NCBI GenBank assembly: GCA_021432605.1
Contig: MU271150.1
Span: forward strand, 124,001 to 188,000
DNA from: Coniochaeta sp. PMI_546
Taxonomy: Eukaryota; Ascomycota; Sordariomycetes; Coniochaetales; Coniochaetaceae
Length of the DNA stretch: 64,000 nt
Reading direction: 5' to 3'
The notes under the pieces were generated by a model. That model was given only the letters and a program-made list of their open reading frames with translations, did not search any database and was not told where the DNA came from. The position numbers were made by a program, and so were the translations under genes. This document shows positions 42,462 through 54,056 of this stretch, in pieces. Position 1 is the first letter of the stretch. Each line of letters starts with the position of its first letter.

Positions 42462-44853
42462 TTTGGGACCACAACGCGATGGTGATCAGGTTCTCGTGAG
42501 TCTAGACGGCACCATGCAAGCTGTCGGCCAGGAGACTAAGGCCTTGTTTGCCGCGAGTCAATTCGAGATGGAGGGAGTGACTACCCTCTACTGCGTATGT
42601 TGGACTCCGTTCGAGACTCCGCTCAGTTTTTGTGGCTCTCCCGAATTCCGTGTGCGAGGCACTGACTCAGGACAATATACAGTGATGGTGGTTCGTGACG
42701 CTTCTGATGATTGTACTCGCCGCGGTGATGGAAAAACGGAAACAGAGGTTTAGATGTAATGAGAAACAGAACGGTGGTAATTGAATCAGACGACTTTGTG
42801 CTTGGTGGTGGCTTTTCGGAGGGGGCTGACCTGCCCTGTTGTTCTCCCTGCGTGAAGCAGGATCCGGGGGTTCAGTGGCATCTGGACAAGCGAGATCTGA
42901 CGCGGCGTGGCCTTAGCGAGAGCAGTTTGCACTGCCTTGGAGGACCCTCGAATTCAGCCGCCGACTGATGATGAGGTACAAGAATGCACACCAGGATTGG
43001 CTTGAGAAATAAAGTATTTCATAACGGCTGGATACTGACCCCTGGCTTATGCAGACTGTAGACTGCCGATTGGACGAAGTATACAAGTTGTGGATCTCCC
43101 GAGACCATATGCTAGCCCCCACATCCATTAGACGCACGCCTCAATCATTGACACCACCTGGCAGCACTGTCACGCCGGCTAAGGTTGCACTGTGTCTGCC
43201 ACATATTTCGGAGCAATATGAGTGATCACGCCATAGCTTACAACGTGTGCCCACACGGAGAGGGACACACTCCCACACGAATTGTCTGTCCACAAGACAA
43301 CCCAGCCATTTCTTCTCCACGATTCTATTCGTTTCAGAAATCACCGAGCGGTTCGGACCATCCCTTGGTCACAATGCGCTCTGTCGCGCACTTCAACGGC
43401 CGCCGAGTATTGTATGAAAACCGTCTTTAAGCATCGGCTTGCCTTTTTCTTTCGTGCCTATTTGCAGAGGATCTTGGTGGGTACATGGCGAATATACCTA
43501 CGCTTCGGCGTTGTTTCGCTTGGTTTCACTTGTCACACGACCTGATCCAACGGCGGCATGATGCATTCAACAATTGCCTATGGTGCTTTCCGATCGATGC
43601 TTGTCAGTGTTCCATGACTGTGACGGTGCTGCTATCAAAGTGAATTAATTTGGACATCCTGTACCCAAAATCTTGCCACGATCCGGACTGGACCCTCACC
43701 CGACCTTTCAAAGCACTGGACCGTATCCGACAGCCGTCCCTTCATAGCCGTACAATGCCGCGCAGGCCATACGAGAAGACTTATGTACTAGATGCTTGAA
43801 ACAGTGTTGCGAGAAGGCAAGACTTTGAGAAAAACGCGCATAGTTCAGTTACGAGAACTCTGTGCCTTTATATGCCTAATGGAGCTGAGCCGACTTTATC
43901 CTTCCTCATGTGCTAAAACCTGCACCCATGATGAGTCTTAGGAGATACACCTGGAATCAACATGATCCTGAGCCCCATCTTCTGCTATTGGCGGATTCTT
44001 TGTGTTCGGTTTCCATATCTATACCTATTCGCCCCGCTCGAGTACCGACTTCTCAGCTGGGTACCCTGTCTGCGCATCATCAGCTGTTTGGAAGGGGGCG
44101 GATGTCAAACAAATCAGCAGACACCGACAGAAAACTCCCCTTGAGAAGATTAAATCCCGAGAGCACATAGGTTTGAGGCCTCTGAAAGACCTTCAGGCCC
44201 CTATCAACCACGTCAACACAAGCTAAGGATCTCAATACTGGTATGGCCGTTACCTTCAGCGATCGACAGTGATGGTGCCTCACAAACTACTATTCCACTT
44301 AACCTACGTCGGCGCCTTCATCTTACTGCTGCTGAAGTCCCACAGGTCCTTGGTGGCCACCCCTTGTTGATAAGATTCAGCTTCATCTCGACTGCAGCAT
44401 TATCGGTATTATTAAGTTTGCGTCGCACGGTCATCGTACCGCTCTGGAGGCGACCCATGTCAGCACCGGCATAGTATCCACGTCCTTATTCTGTATCGGC
44501 GCAGTGGACGATGTTGCTACCGCGCTAGAAGTTGTGGTGCTTAACGGAACCGCCACTGAATCATTGGCAATACTTGTCTTTGTGGCATCAAAAGTGTTGG
44601 CCAAAGACTGGCTCACCCAAGAGTACAAGTGGCTTCACCAGTATTCTCTACCTATTCCACCCATCAAGCAAGAGCAATGGTGTTTCGTCTTCTCTTCCGT
44701 TACGAGCCGGTCCCATGACTAGTCACATATTGACCGGTTCTTGGAAGCCTTCCCGCCCTATAACCCCATAATCAGAGCTAAGGTGAAAGACTCATATGTT
44801 TCGTAGGCACAATCTGATCTACAGTAAGTCGTCGCCATTGAATCAGCTACGTA
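42462..44853. other. Gene-poor interval upstream of IRE1
   Basis: 2.4 kb. The proximal 300 bp are the IRE1 promoter and leader. Short ORFs occur on both strands without motifs. One of 73 codons at 44504-44722 reads somewhat protein-like (SKVLAKDWLTQEYKWLHQY) but has no ATG, so it may be part of the decayed sequence that follows. Confidence 0.45.
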
Positions 44854-45120
44854 ATGGTAAGGCTAAATATTCCGGAAGACCAGGAGATGATGGCCACCTT
44901 CGACGTTTCCAGCCTAGCTTGCTTTAGCTATGATGGAATCAACTGCGTCTTGCCACCGGAGATATAGTGGCGTACCAAACTAGAGCATTGGGGCATGTTC
45001 ACATACCATCAGGAATCTGTCAAGGACAAGATGGCGTACATGACAAGCCTACAACGACGCCAACGTAGCGATGGCGGGCTCAAGTCCTACTGCACCATGG
45101 CCACCCCAACATTGCAGTAG
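44854..45120 (+). pseudogene. Possible decayed ORF with one internal stop
   Basis: From the ATG at 44854 the frame reads MVRLNIPEDQEMMATFDVSS, continues through SYDGINCVLPPEI to a TAG at 44965-44967, then stays open through WRTKLEHWGMFTYHQESVKD and RSDGGLKSYC to a TAG at 45118. The composition on both sides of the stop looks protein-like, but no family is recognised and no splice site removes the stop cleanly. It may be chance. Confidence 0.25.
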
Positions 45121-46721
45121 ATATTATCAAAACATTGAGTGTGTTTTCTTCCTCTGTCGTGCTGTCAGTGATCTCGGTATCTACCAGTCCGTCCATGCCT
45201 CTATCACGTCCGAGCCAACTTGATCAAGCATAAGCACGTCCGCCAAGACACCCACGTTGACTACTCACGACAACGAAGAAGAGAGACCAGAGACAGGTAT
45301 CGCTCCCTTATATTGCAAAGACATCGAGATATGTAACCGGATGGCAAGTCCATAATCAGCAGCAAGACTCTTCTTCCACTTCGACTTAAGGCGTAGACTC
45401 TCATTCAGTGAACGTGGGTTCGACAGCAGAGATAATAAAGATGAGCATTGTAATTTATCTTACACCTGTGGCCGTAGCCTCCTTCATCCGCCAGCTTACT
45501 GTCACAAAAAATCTTCCTCCTGAAGTCTCTGGACTCTTGTTCTTATCAAATTGTCCAGTAACACACCTCATATCTCTTCATAACGCAACGACATCAGTAT
45601 CAGTTTGCCCTTACCCCTTGAAATGTATCGACTCCCAGCACATATTATGGCTTTTAGTCAAGTCGTTGCCTTGAATACCCTTCAGAGTACCTTGTAATCT
45701 AGTTTTCACAGGTGCACAAGGCAGCCAGGATTATCTATCATCCCCTTATCAACTATCACCACCATTTCACTTGAGCCTCAGCCTCAACGCAGTCTTCACT
45801 TCCGCAACCCCAGTCCTGACCCGAAGATTTGCCTCGATTTAATTTCTCAGGTTCGCGCTCTCAAAATATGTTGCTTACAATTTCAGCCACAGACGAAATC
45901 TTCCACTGCCTCGCAATCCACGATCAACGCTTCTACACCTTCATCTTGAACTTGAATCTCGGGCTTCCACACCGCAACCTTCTATACTTTTACTCATTCT
46001 TACGGAATTCACATCACCAAGGTCCAACTGATCACCAATTCATATACCATCACGGAACTATCCTCAGCGTCTTCGCAGCCTCACCTCCATTCCATCGACA
46101 CCACGAAAGCTCCTAGACGACTGATCCGAGGTAAGTTTTCATCTTCAGTACGGCGCCTTTCCAACGCGTCTGCCTCACGCGATCTATCCTCCTTACTTGC
46201 TCCTCACTACCGAAGTTTTTCCTTTCACGTTGATTTTCCCTTCCCTCCAACTTCTTATCACTGATCCTTCTGACCATCTTCCTCTTCCACTCTTCAACCT
46301 TCTACTCTTCAATCTCCCACTCCTCCCACTGGTAAGCTTGTAACCTCATCGCCACTCTTCTCATCTCCCATTCTTCCCATTTCTATCTCTTTTCATCTCC
46401 ATCTCTTGTCATCACCATCTTTCAAAGCTACAACAACTAATCGCGTTCTTCCAGTATTTTCAGCAGGCTTTTCCACGACTTCATCTCCAATCTCGACTTG
46501 GAATACACGCCTACAAAAAGCCCCAACGCAGAAGAAATACCGTAAGTCATACTTCCTCTTCACCTCTTGCTTGACGCGTCAACTCTTGTTCTTCGCTTGT
46601 CACCTTGACTTCCCAAAATGACGCGTTTGTGTTTCAATCACATCCGTCTTGTCATCCACGGAACGTAAAGTTCATCAATTTTCTCTTCCTGCGATGATGA
46701 AACCTGTTACCTGACGGACAC
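45121..46721 (+). other. Pyrimidine-rich, leader-like tract
   Basis: From about 45.7 to 46.6 kb the plus strand is markedly C/T-rich, with donor-like sites GTAAGT (46133), GTAAGC (46332) and GTAAGT (46550). No ORF in it has recognisable motifs. It looks like the promoter and long spliced 5' leader of a strongly expressed gene, or a spliced non-coding RNA. The only candidate downstream CDS is the small one at 46722. Confidence 0.35.
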
Positions 46722-47117
46722 ATGTCCTCAGAGCTTGAACCGAAGCCGAGCCCGCCCATCGTTTATGGTGCTACCCCGGTGGACGCATTGAAAGCAGTCT
46801 CATCTGAGACTTCATAACAGCGATCTGAGCAGCGCTCATTAATCTTTTCAATCACTCTTGCTTGACCATCTGAACATTACGCTAATCAAACTCGAACAGG
46901 CCATAACTCCAGAACCATCACCTCCATCCTGGACCTCCCCTCGTACCATGCAGAACATTTGCTAACAGCAACAGACTCGCCCGACTCCACAGGCCACACG
47001 GGGGTGGTCACCGGGGGTAATCTTCGGAGAGCCCTAACAGAGCCGCCGTGCCGAGTGACGTGCGCAAGAAGCTATGAGCTAACATGCGGAGGAGGGTGTA
47101 CCCGGCACGTGGTTTAG
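46722..47117 (+). CDS. Candidate small two-exon gene, unknown protein (uncertain)
   Basis: The ATG at 46722 opens MSSELEPKPSPPIVY. A possible intron at 46768-46899 has a weak GTGCTA donor but a good acceptor, with GCTAATC branch and CGAACAG. It joins in phase to HNSRTITSILDLPSYHAEH, then LLTATDSPDSTGHTG, and ends in a Cys-rich tail at a TAG at 47115-47117, for 88 residues. The first 45 residues look like real protein and the tail less so. It could equally be the truncated remnant of a longer gene. No family is recognised. Confidence 0.3.
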
Positions 47118-47861
47118 CCTAAGGCCTGCTGGTCTCTAAAGTCCCTCTTTCTGGGCATACCATCATTTTTTGGCACACAAACACTGGCTTGCCAGATTCT
47201 ACTTTTTTTTTCGTTGCAAAGTTCAGCTTGTCTGGGCTTGTGAGGAAGAAGACAACAGCCTAGTCTTGCGGTTGGAACTTGGATAGCAGGAGCATGGCGT
47301 CGAGGCACCATCTGGTCATGGCCTTGAATGCTGGCGATACCTTAAGGAACAGCCCACATTCAGACAGTAGCGAAGGTCACGGCCAGCACACGCGATATCT
47401 AACGATTGCGTCTTTCGTTTCTTGAGTACGTGGAACATTACTGTCTGGCGGAATCCAGTGTCATGCGAATACGTACCACGAGATAGGTTCACGTCAGCTA
47501 AGTGTGCAGAAAGCCATCGGCTGCTTCCAGCTCGGAGGACATTCATGACCCTCTCACCTCTTGTGATCTTCCCGTCATTTTCCTCAGTTGTCATCCTACG
47601 GTCTAGCAATAACAGTGATCATAGCCATTTACATACGTATCGAGTCAACCTTCTTCTCTCTGGAAGCTCATCCAAAGGTGAGCGTGAGGTCTCTGTGATA
47701 TTGCAATACGAAAGACGTATGTCTTCCAAGAGTCAGACCATGACCACGACGGTGTGACTTGGCCGCGAGGTTTTTCAAGAATACATGATGTGACGAGGTG
47801 TCCGTGGATGATCCGAATTTGCTTTTCAACTCCGGCCATCACGACTGTCAAGGTCAGATAT
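47118..47861. other. Convergent intergenic region
   Basis: 744 bp, including a T-rich run near 47206. No supported feature. Confidence 0.45.
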
Positions 47862-49127
47862 TTAGTCTTTCGCTTCTCGAACAGCAAAACGAAACATGCC
47901 ATTCGACGGCACAGCACTCTCATCAACAAGCTTATCAGAGACCTCATGGCCCGCCCCGGGCACACGATACTCGAGTTTCTTGCCCGACGCCGGATGCCCT
48001 CGAACTGGATAAGGGAACGGTAGATATTCTGGCATCAGACCAAGCTGGAAAAGGACGGTCAGCTGGTCCCAGGCAATATGCTCGTGGTAAAGTCTATCGC
48101 CCCTGATATTGACCACGGCGGTGAAAGGTATTCTCAGTTTCTTGCCTGTTGGTGGTATGCCGGGGACACTGTCCGAGACCATGTCAGCTCTGTTCTTAGA
48201 TCGCCAATGTGAATGCACCTACAGCCAGTCGATGACCCTATCATGCGTGAGTGAGAAGATAAACTCGTCGACCACTCTGTCGATGCCGACGGTACGGCTG
48301 ATCAGCTGCAACTCCGTGTCGTCCGGGTTGCTGAAGATGAAGTGCTTCGCGTAGAAACTCGTCAAGTTCTTACGGCCGATGCCACCTGTCATGGTAGGTA
48401 TGTGATTGACGTACGGCTCTTCGACCATTGTGTTCATAGTCTCTTCAACTGCCCGTTCGGCGAATTCGAGCCTCGTGTGCTCGTCCCATATAGCCTCAAG
48501 GTCAAACCATGGGCCATCGAGCTGCTTCTTGAGGAACTCTAGGGACCGTGAATGAGCCACTGCTGCTGGGGCCGGAAGGTAGTCTTGATGCAAAGGAAGG
48601 ACGAAGGATGCAGACCGAGCTTCGGGGTACCAGTGGATCGTCTCGTTGTCCGATGCCGACTTGGTACCTTTTCCTGCTAGATGGCACAGATGGGGCTGGG
48701 CTAGGCTTAGAGATCCATAAGAGACCACGCCTTTGAGCAAGCCCGACACACCTAGACGTAAATAGCCCTTCTCCGCATCCAGTGCCTCCATTATAGCCGG
48801 TATCGCTGACTGAGAATACACGATAATGCCTATACCGCCTACGACACGATTGTCATGTGCTTCCAGGGCATGGATTGCCAGCTTCAGTTCTTTCTCAGTA
48901 AGAGAGTGGTGCTCCGGAACCTCGATCCTAGCAACGCAAAAGCCCTCCTCAGCCCATTTTTGAAGTGGCTCCGGATCTAGGGTCGGTGGTGAGATCAGAG
49001 GACTTGTCTTTGCCGCCGCATCTTGTACTATCAGTAGTCCGGGACCGGGACCTCCTCGCCGTGTCAGAGGCTCCTGGATGCTCAAGGCTCGTGTAAGCTG
49101 CACAGGCTGGTATGGAGGTGCCGTCAT
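47862..49127 (-). CDS. Dienelactone hydrolase-like / SnoaL-like two-domain protein
   Basis: Two exons (48223-49127 and 47862-48168; 54-nt intron) give 403 residues from the ATG at 49127 (MTAPPYQPVQ). An upstream ATG at 49319 is in frame but adds an implausible leader. Residues about 28-190 follow the order of fungal carboxymethylenebutenolidases (GPGLLIVQDAAA, FCVARIEVPEHHSLTEKELK, GIGIIVYSQSAIPAI, GVVSYGS, VLPLHQDYLPAP). The classical GxCxGG nucleophile motif is not visible; its place seems taken by YSQSA. Residues about 205-350 are an NTF2/SnoaL-like domain: FDLEAIWDEHTRLEFAERAV, TMTGG, HDRVIDWLVPGIPPTGKKL and DRLYHEHIAWDQLT. Similar fusions are common in fungi and their substrates are unknown. 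Confidence 0.78.
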
Positions 49128-49328
49128 CCTGCGGATTATAGTAAAGAGGAGCACAAGATCAAGGTTCAGGTTGATGCGGGGTCGAGAAGAGCTCTCAATT
49201 ATAACTAAATAGCAGTGGAGATGGGGGGACCGATAGCGGAAATATGTTGATACTTGACCATCACTAACTTGGAGTGCAGGAAGCAACAATACATCCAAAT
49301 GTGTGGCAACAATCGCCATGTCTCCTTT

Positions 49329-49924
49329 TCACTCAACCTTGAGGCGTAGAGCCAGTCTCCAGCCATAAACAACCAGGGCTCCTATAGTAACGAGATTGAT
49401 ATGGAGGCTCATTGCATGACTTTTGTGGAAGGCCTTGTTCAAGGCCTGAACCACCTCTTCGCTTGCTTGTTCCACGTCTTGGTCGGCGGCGTTGTCTTGT
49501 GCACCTGATGTCAAAAGCGTCAGTAGCTCCTCCCGTGACAGACTTGGACTGCAAGGTTACCTTTGCGACTCAGGTCAATCATAGCTTGGCGAGTCCTCGG
49601 TCCATAAACAAAAAAGTTTAGAAGCGTACCGACACCTGCAACAGAGAACAGAACAGCCGAGGTGCCATCCTTGGCGAGAGAGATCGGACCGTACGGCGGG
49701 AAGGTGGCGGCAGTGAGGAAAAGATAGACCGTCTGGAGTTGGAAGTAGATGGGAAATAGGCGCCCTTGAAGAGTGGTGAATGCTGGCCTCGGCAGTACCC
49801 TATGGGCTGTTTTGACGACGGTGAAAGATTGATAGATGCTCATGCCCACAAGAGTCGAGTACGAAAGCAGGTGGTAAGGGGCCAGGTTTGCCATGGCCGA
49901 GACGACGTCCTGGAAGCCCATCAT
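49329..49924 (-). CDS. TMEM205-like (DUF4149) membrane protein
   Basis: Two exons (49561-49924 and 49329-49504; 56-nt intron) give 179 residues. About four hydrophobic segments are seen: LAPYHLLSYSTLVGMSIYQ, FPIYFQLQTVYLFLTAATF, AVLFSVAGVGTLLNFFVYGP and the C-terminal INLVTIGALVVYGWRLAL. After the third segment comes RTRQAMIDLSRK, then an acidic cytoplasmic stretch. The family is found in ER or plasma membranes, with no agreed biochemical function. The gene lies 201 bp upstream of the hydrolase-like gene on the same strand. Confidence 0.8.
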
Positions 49925-50956
49925 GACAGCATCAGTCTTTCTGAAAATGTGTTTACAGAAGACTGAAGCACCTGTTCGGATCCAAAGAGTGGCGACCAGA
50001 TGCGTGCTTTATATCTAGGTTAGTATCGTCAGCAGTATCAAATCTCCGTGCAAGAGGCGGAGAAGCCAGTGGCTGCCTTCCACTGACGCCACTGAGCAGG
50101 TGGGTCAGGCCAGCGCATGATCGTCACGCGTCCAAGTTAATGAGGACATACCAATCTTCAACGTGAAGAGCAGGAGGATGGCAGGCTGCAAAGTGGTAGA
50201 AACCGAGGGACGCGTCACGTTAACTTCCGAAGCTGTTCGGCCACTGGACCAGAGCGACCCACTTGAACTCAGTAGACTCTACCCATTGATCACCTACCTT
50301 ATTCTCCCCTTTACAGAAGAAAATCAACAACTGCTCGCTTGAAATGACATGGATGTCAAAAGACGCCAAGACGTTGGCATATGCTGCTTGGATTCGATCA
50401 TTTTGCAGGGTTGGGTAGGTAATCTTTGAGGGAATTGACACGGGCACCGTTTATACAAAGCGAGAATTTTGCAATTAACCCTAACCCCGATCTTTCACAC
50501 CGGTTCCAAAGTGATTAATGTCCACCCACGCGTCTTCTTGAGATCCTGTCACTTGCCTTGTTATCAGCTCTACATTTGTATTACGGTGGGTTCTCTTCCC
50601 GTGATTGATGGTCTTCGCTTAGGTTTGTGGCTCATAGAAACACGCACATGAGCGAACGGCTAGAACACCGGGACATTCAAAGAGCAAGTCGTGACTCGCC
50701 GAGACCAAGCCATGGATCAAACACCTTCCTGATGATTCAGACGTCGAACCGACGATGGATTCATGTGTGGGAAACGAGCGAGTAGCGCAATGCTGTCAGT
50801 GTCTGCCTATTTAACAGGCATATGCCCCTTGTTCCTCTCACTGGTGAAGCCTCACTTACTCGCTATCAATGATAACGAACCTTAATCTACCGACCTGCAT
50901 TGCCATTATAAACGTATCCCATTATCTTAGAGACATACTCTAAATCCACCATCACC
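49925..50956. other. Divergent promoter region
   Basis: 1.03 kb between the TMEM205-like gene and the CVNH-like gene. It holds a telomere-like AACCCTAACCCC at 50477-50488 and a TATAAA at 50907. A 75-codon minus-strand ORF at 50220-50447 has no motif. Confidence 0.45.
50907..50912 (+). promoter_or_regulatory. TATA box of CVNH-like gene A
   Basis: TATAAA 45-50 bp before the ATG at 50957. Confidence 0.45.
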
Positions 50957-52209
50957 ATGCGCTTTTTCAGACTCCCAGGACTGTGGTTCCTCGTTTACAT
51001 CGCTGGTGTCCTCAGCTGCGTCTGCAACGATGCAAACTTCAATTGCTATTTAAGTAACGTGTTCGATGACTGTTGTAATCGAATATCACTAGAAAAAACG
51101 GGACAAAGGGTGGCACTTACTGCATTCTGCCCAACCGGATATGTCGACAGCGTCGAGAATCCCTCCCACGTGTACAGCAGACTCTACCTTGACGAGATCT
51201 CCCAGTTCGACGGCAAAAACTTGACCTTCTTACCATTCTCAGGCACTCACATGGACACACAGTAAGCTATAGGCACTTCTATCTCTCCAGCGGTTGAAGG
51301 TCGAAGAAAAACACCTGACACTGTTTGGTAGAAACAATCTCACCACTGCCTGCTTATCGACATCATTTGCGCTTTGGAATTCGACCTTGCGTGGAACTTG
51401 TGGAAATGGCACAGCCGTCATACAGGAGCTAAGTCCGTAAAGACTAAAGATGGCCATGCTAAGCTGAAGCATGCCTATGGTAGTGGTACAATGACGCTAA
51501 CGTCTTCCAACTGCAGTGCATACTATACAGAGCTGGGGTGGAGTTCTCCGATCGGTTGCGTCCCTCCATGCCGGAATTCCCTGCAGGGGTGCCTTCAACC
51601 AGACATGCAACGACATTAACTTTGATGGCAAGACACACTGGCTCGAAGCAAACTGCTCAACGAATCCCTACGGCCTGCCGAACAAGAGAGAGGACTGGAA
51701 ACCTAGCAGTCTATACATTCCTGACTGTCTCAGTCGTGATCCCGCTCTAGGCAACGTTGATATAACGTCTGTGGGATCCAGCTGTATGCAAGCTCTCGAA
51801 TATGGACAAGCCTTGCTGACATGACATCTTCAGGACTGTGAGAGACGATATCATCAATCGGGCCAAGAATTGCTCTTTGTCCCACGTCTCTGACCCAGCC
51901 ACGCTGCGATTCGACTGTGCTGATAATCTCTGGAATAAGACTGTTTCCCTGCGTGAGTAGCCATATTCTTTTTCTCTTGCTGAAAAGCGTCAATTAGACG
52001 TCTAATTAGTCTCTAACCCGACGGCAGCGGACTTTGTGTGGAATCACAATGGCACACTCGGATGCTACGACGTCAACGGTAGAAACTCATCAGCTCCGGC
52101 TTCATCATATCGCACGACTTCGACCGTACACCAGGCTCGCTATGTTAGAGGAAAGCCATCTGGAGCCTTACCTTACGTTCCGTCTCTTAGACCAAGGTTT
52201 CCATTCTGA
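50957..52209 (+). CDS. Secreted cysteine-rich CVNH-like protein A
   Basis: Five exons (50957-51261, 51332-51436, 51587-51766, 51834-51952, 52010-52209) give 302 residues with all phases consistent. The third intron (GTCTGT donor) and the 150-nt second intron are the least certain. The signal peptide is MRFFRLPGLWFLVYIAGVLS. Cys-rich units repeat: FDDCCNRISLEKTGQRVALTA, SRLYLDEISQFDGKNLTF, NNLTTACLSTSFALWNSTLR, FNQTCNDINFDGKTHWLEANC, SSLYIPDC, and LRFDCADNLWN with WNHNGTLGCYD. The rhythm C-x-I-x-L ... LxAxC ... S-x-x-L(D/N) ... N-x-(N/D)G-x-L is that of cyanovirin-N homology domains, probably two here. Such lectins bind mannose-type glycans. The assignment is by pattern only. Confidence 0.6.
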
Positions 52210-52747
52210 GTATGGGGCTGATTCAAGGCATGCCGATCATCTTGCAGATAAGGGCGTAGAATAGGAATTTTGGAGACACGAAGTGGTCGACGGATGGGAC
52301 TTGTAACCGACGTACAGGATGGATGCCGATGAGAATAGAAACGAATCTACGCTCCTATTGAATGGAGATTTGCTTAAGTGGTGTAGAAGTGTCTCCGTTG
52401 ATATGTGAGCATGCCTCTGCCCTGCCAGGACGGATGAGCTCGAGGTATCTCCATGCTCGTCCATCAGGAATCCGTATGATCCAGCATTATCTAGCACTGA
52501 GAGTGACACCTTGGAGTACCTAAGCCAAAAGGCCAAAAGTGATTATCCCCTGGGGGTCCCACAAACTACGCATCGCTGATATGTATCCCCCTTCAATTTC
52601 TTCCCCATTATCGATCCAAAACAAGCCCCCTGACCTACACATCCTAACTCCCCTTGAAGTCATAGCATGCAAGCCTGCCATACTCGTTCCTGATAGATTC
52701 GGCTGGCCGAAGTTAGCAACAATCTAACTGGTGAAAGAAGACGCAAA
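52210..52747. other. Convergent intergenic region between the CVNH-like genes
   Basis: 538 bp. Nothing recognised. Confidence 0.5.
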
Positions 52748-53695
52748 TCACAAACATAAACTTGAGTTCGTCTTATGCGCACCACAATTAGTACTGAGCA
52801 CAAGAGGCGTTCCATCCAGCAGCGACTTGGTACAGCCATCAACATGGCCTAACAATAATCCATTTTTCGGATCTGGCTGGCGGACTTGACAGGAGTTCAA
52901 GGAGATGTTAGTAGCCCTCCATTCTCCTGTATTACCTAAGTCGTGACACCCGGGTTGCCGGAAGCGGTTCGTTTGGCAGACAGCGCTCAGCTGGGGGTCG
53001 TCCCTGTTGTCGGTATTCAGCGTGATGTTGCAGCAAGTGTCGTCGAGCGATGCGGAAGCCACGCCGTGGGAGAAGCCACCGCAGGTGAGGACGCCGCGGG
53101 AGCTGAGGATGAAGAAATCTATCACAGTGTCAGCTGAAGGACAAGCACTTCCCCTGGTGGGCTAAAAGTGACAAAGGGGGATACCAAAGACTCACCCAAA
53201 GGATAGACAACAGAGTGGTTGGCGCACACCCCTTCGAGCTGTGGTGGGTCATCGATGAGCGTGAAGTTCGCTAGATCGCACGCTGTGTTTATGTTTTCCC
53301 TTGAAGCTCCAAGATTAGGACACTTGTCAACGATATTCTGTCGGCGGTCAAACCTACATTTCTAATGCTTCCTGAGGCGTAACATCATCCATCGAGACCA
53401 GGTACTGTCCGTGGTGCAGATGGAGGCACTCATCGAGCAGAATTCTGCTGAATGTGTAAACGCCTCCCGGAAATAGGGATGAGTCATAGTCCGATTCGCG
53501 ATTCGGACATGACGCAGTCAAAGCCAGCTGCGGAGATGTCTCGAGGGCAATCTCCTTGCAACAGTTGTAGAAAACAGTGGTGGTCGCATTACCACCCCAT
53601 GATAGGCACTTTCCCTCCTCAAGCCGAGATGCGACACCACCGCCGATGACGGCGTCAAAGGAGAGAGCTAGTCCCAGGATCGTGAACGTATGCAT
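52748..53695 (-). CDS. Secreted cysteine-rich CVNH-like protein B
   Basis: Three exons (53358-53695, 53196-53299, 52748-53118) give 270 residues. A signal peptide (MHTFTILGLALSFDAVIGG) precedes repeated Cys-rich units: FYNCCKEIALETSPQLALTASC, YTFSRILLDECLHLHHGQYL, NINTACDLANFTLIDDPPQL then GVC, and DDTCCNITLNTDN, LSAVCQTN, ATNISLNSCQ with NGLLLGHVDGC. The units match protein A in order and spacing (for example LALTA-C and SR-LxLDE), so the two are paralogues. The last unit is the best match to a cyanovirin-N homology domain. Intron 1 falls at the same domain position as intron 1 of A. A glycan-binding role is inferred. Confidence 0.62.
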
Positions 53696-54056
53696 GTCAA
53701 AATAGAGTAACCTTGATCATTGAATTTTCTGGAGTTTATGCAAGTTTGTTCAAACGCTGTACTATCAGCTGCCAGAAAGGGCAAAAGTATAGTATCAAAG
53801 CATAGAGGAGTGCTCGGGTCAGGGACAGGCAGGGTTTTAAATATGCTACGCTAACATTTTCAAACCTCGCACTCATTTTCAAATTTCGCGAGGTGACTAC
53901 TTTGGCTGCGATCTCATAGTCACTAGAGTCATCGAGCCAGTGAATCGATATATGCTTGCTGAGCTATTCATCGCTATGCTTGCTAATCACCCGCCCGCTG
54001 TCGAGGTCTTCGCGTCGGATGCCAAACTACCGAGAGCAGCACATCACCCTCCATGC
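53696..54056. other. Intergenic region
   Basis: 361 bp: promoter of gene B and 3' flank of HEL2. Confidence 0.5.

Noticed and set aside
44431-44628. 65-codon Ser/Thr-rich minus-strand ORF
   Set aside because: Short, no homology pattern, and the opposite strand is equally open.
48190-48222. A 33-nt intron in the hydrolase-like gene
   Set aside because: Too short. The next acceptor, 21 nt on, keeps the frame, gives a 54-nt intron with a CTGAC branch, and yields DWLVPGIPPTGK, closer to the family.
50475-50488. Interstitial telomere or chromosome-end scar
   Set aside because: Only two repeat units are present. That is too short to argue for a former telomere.
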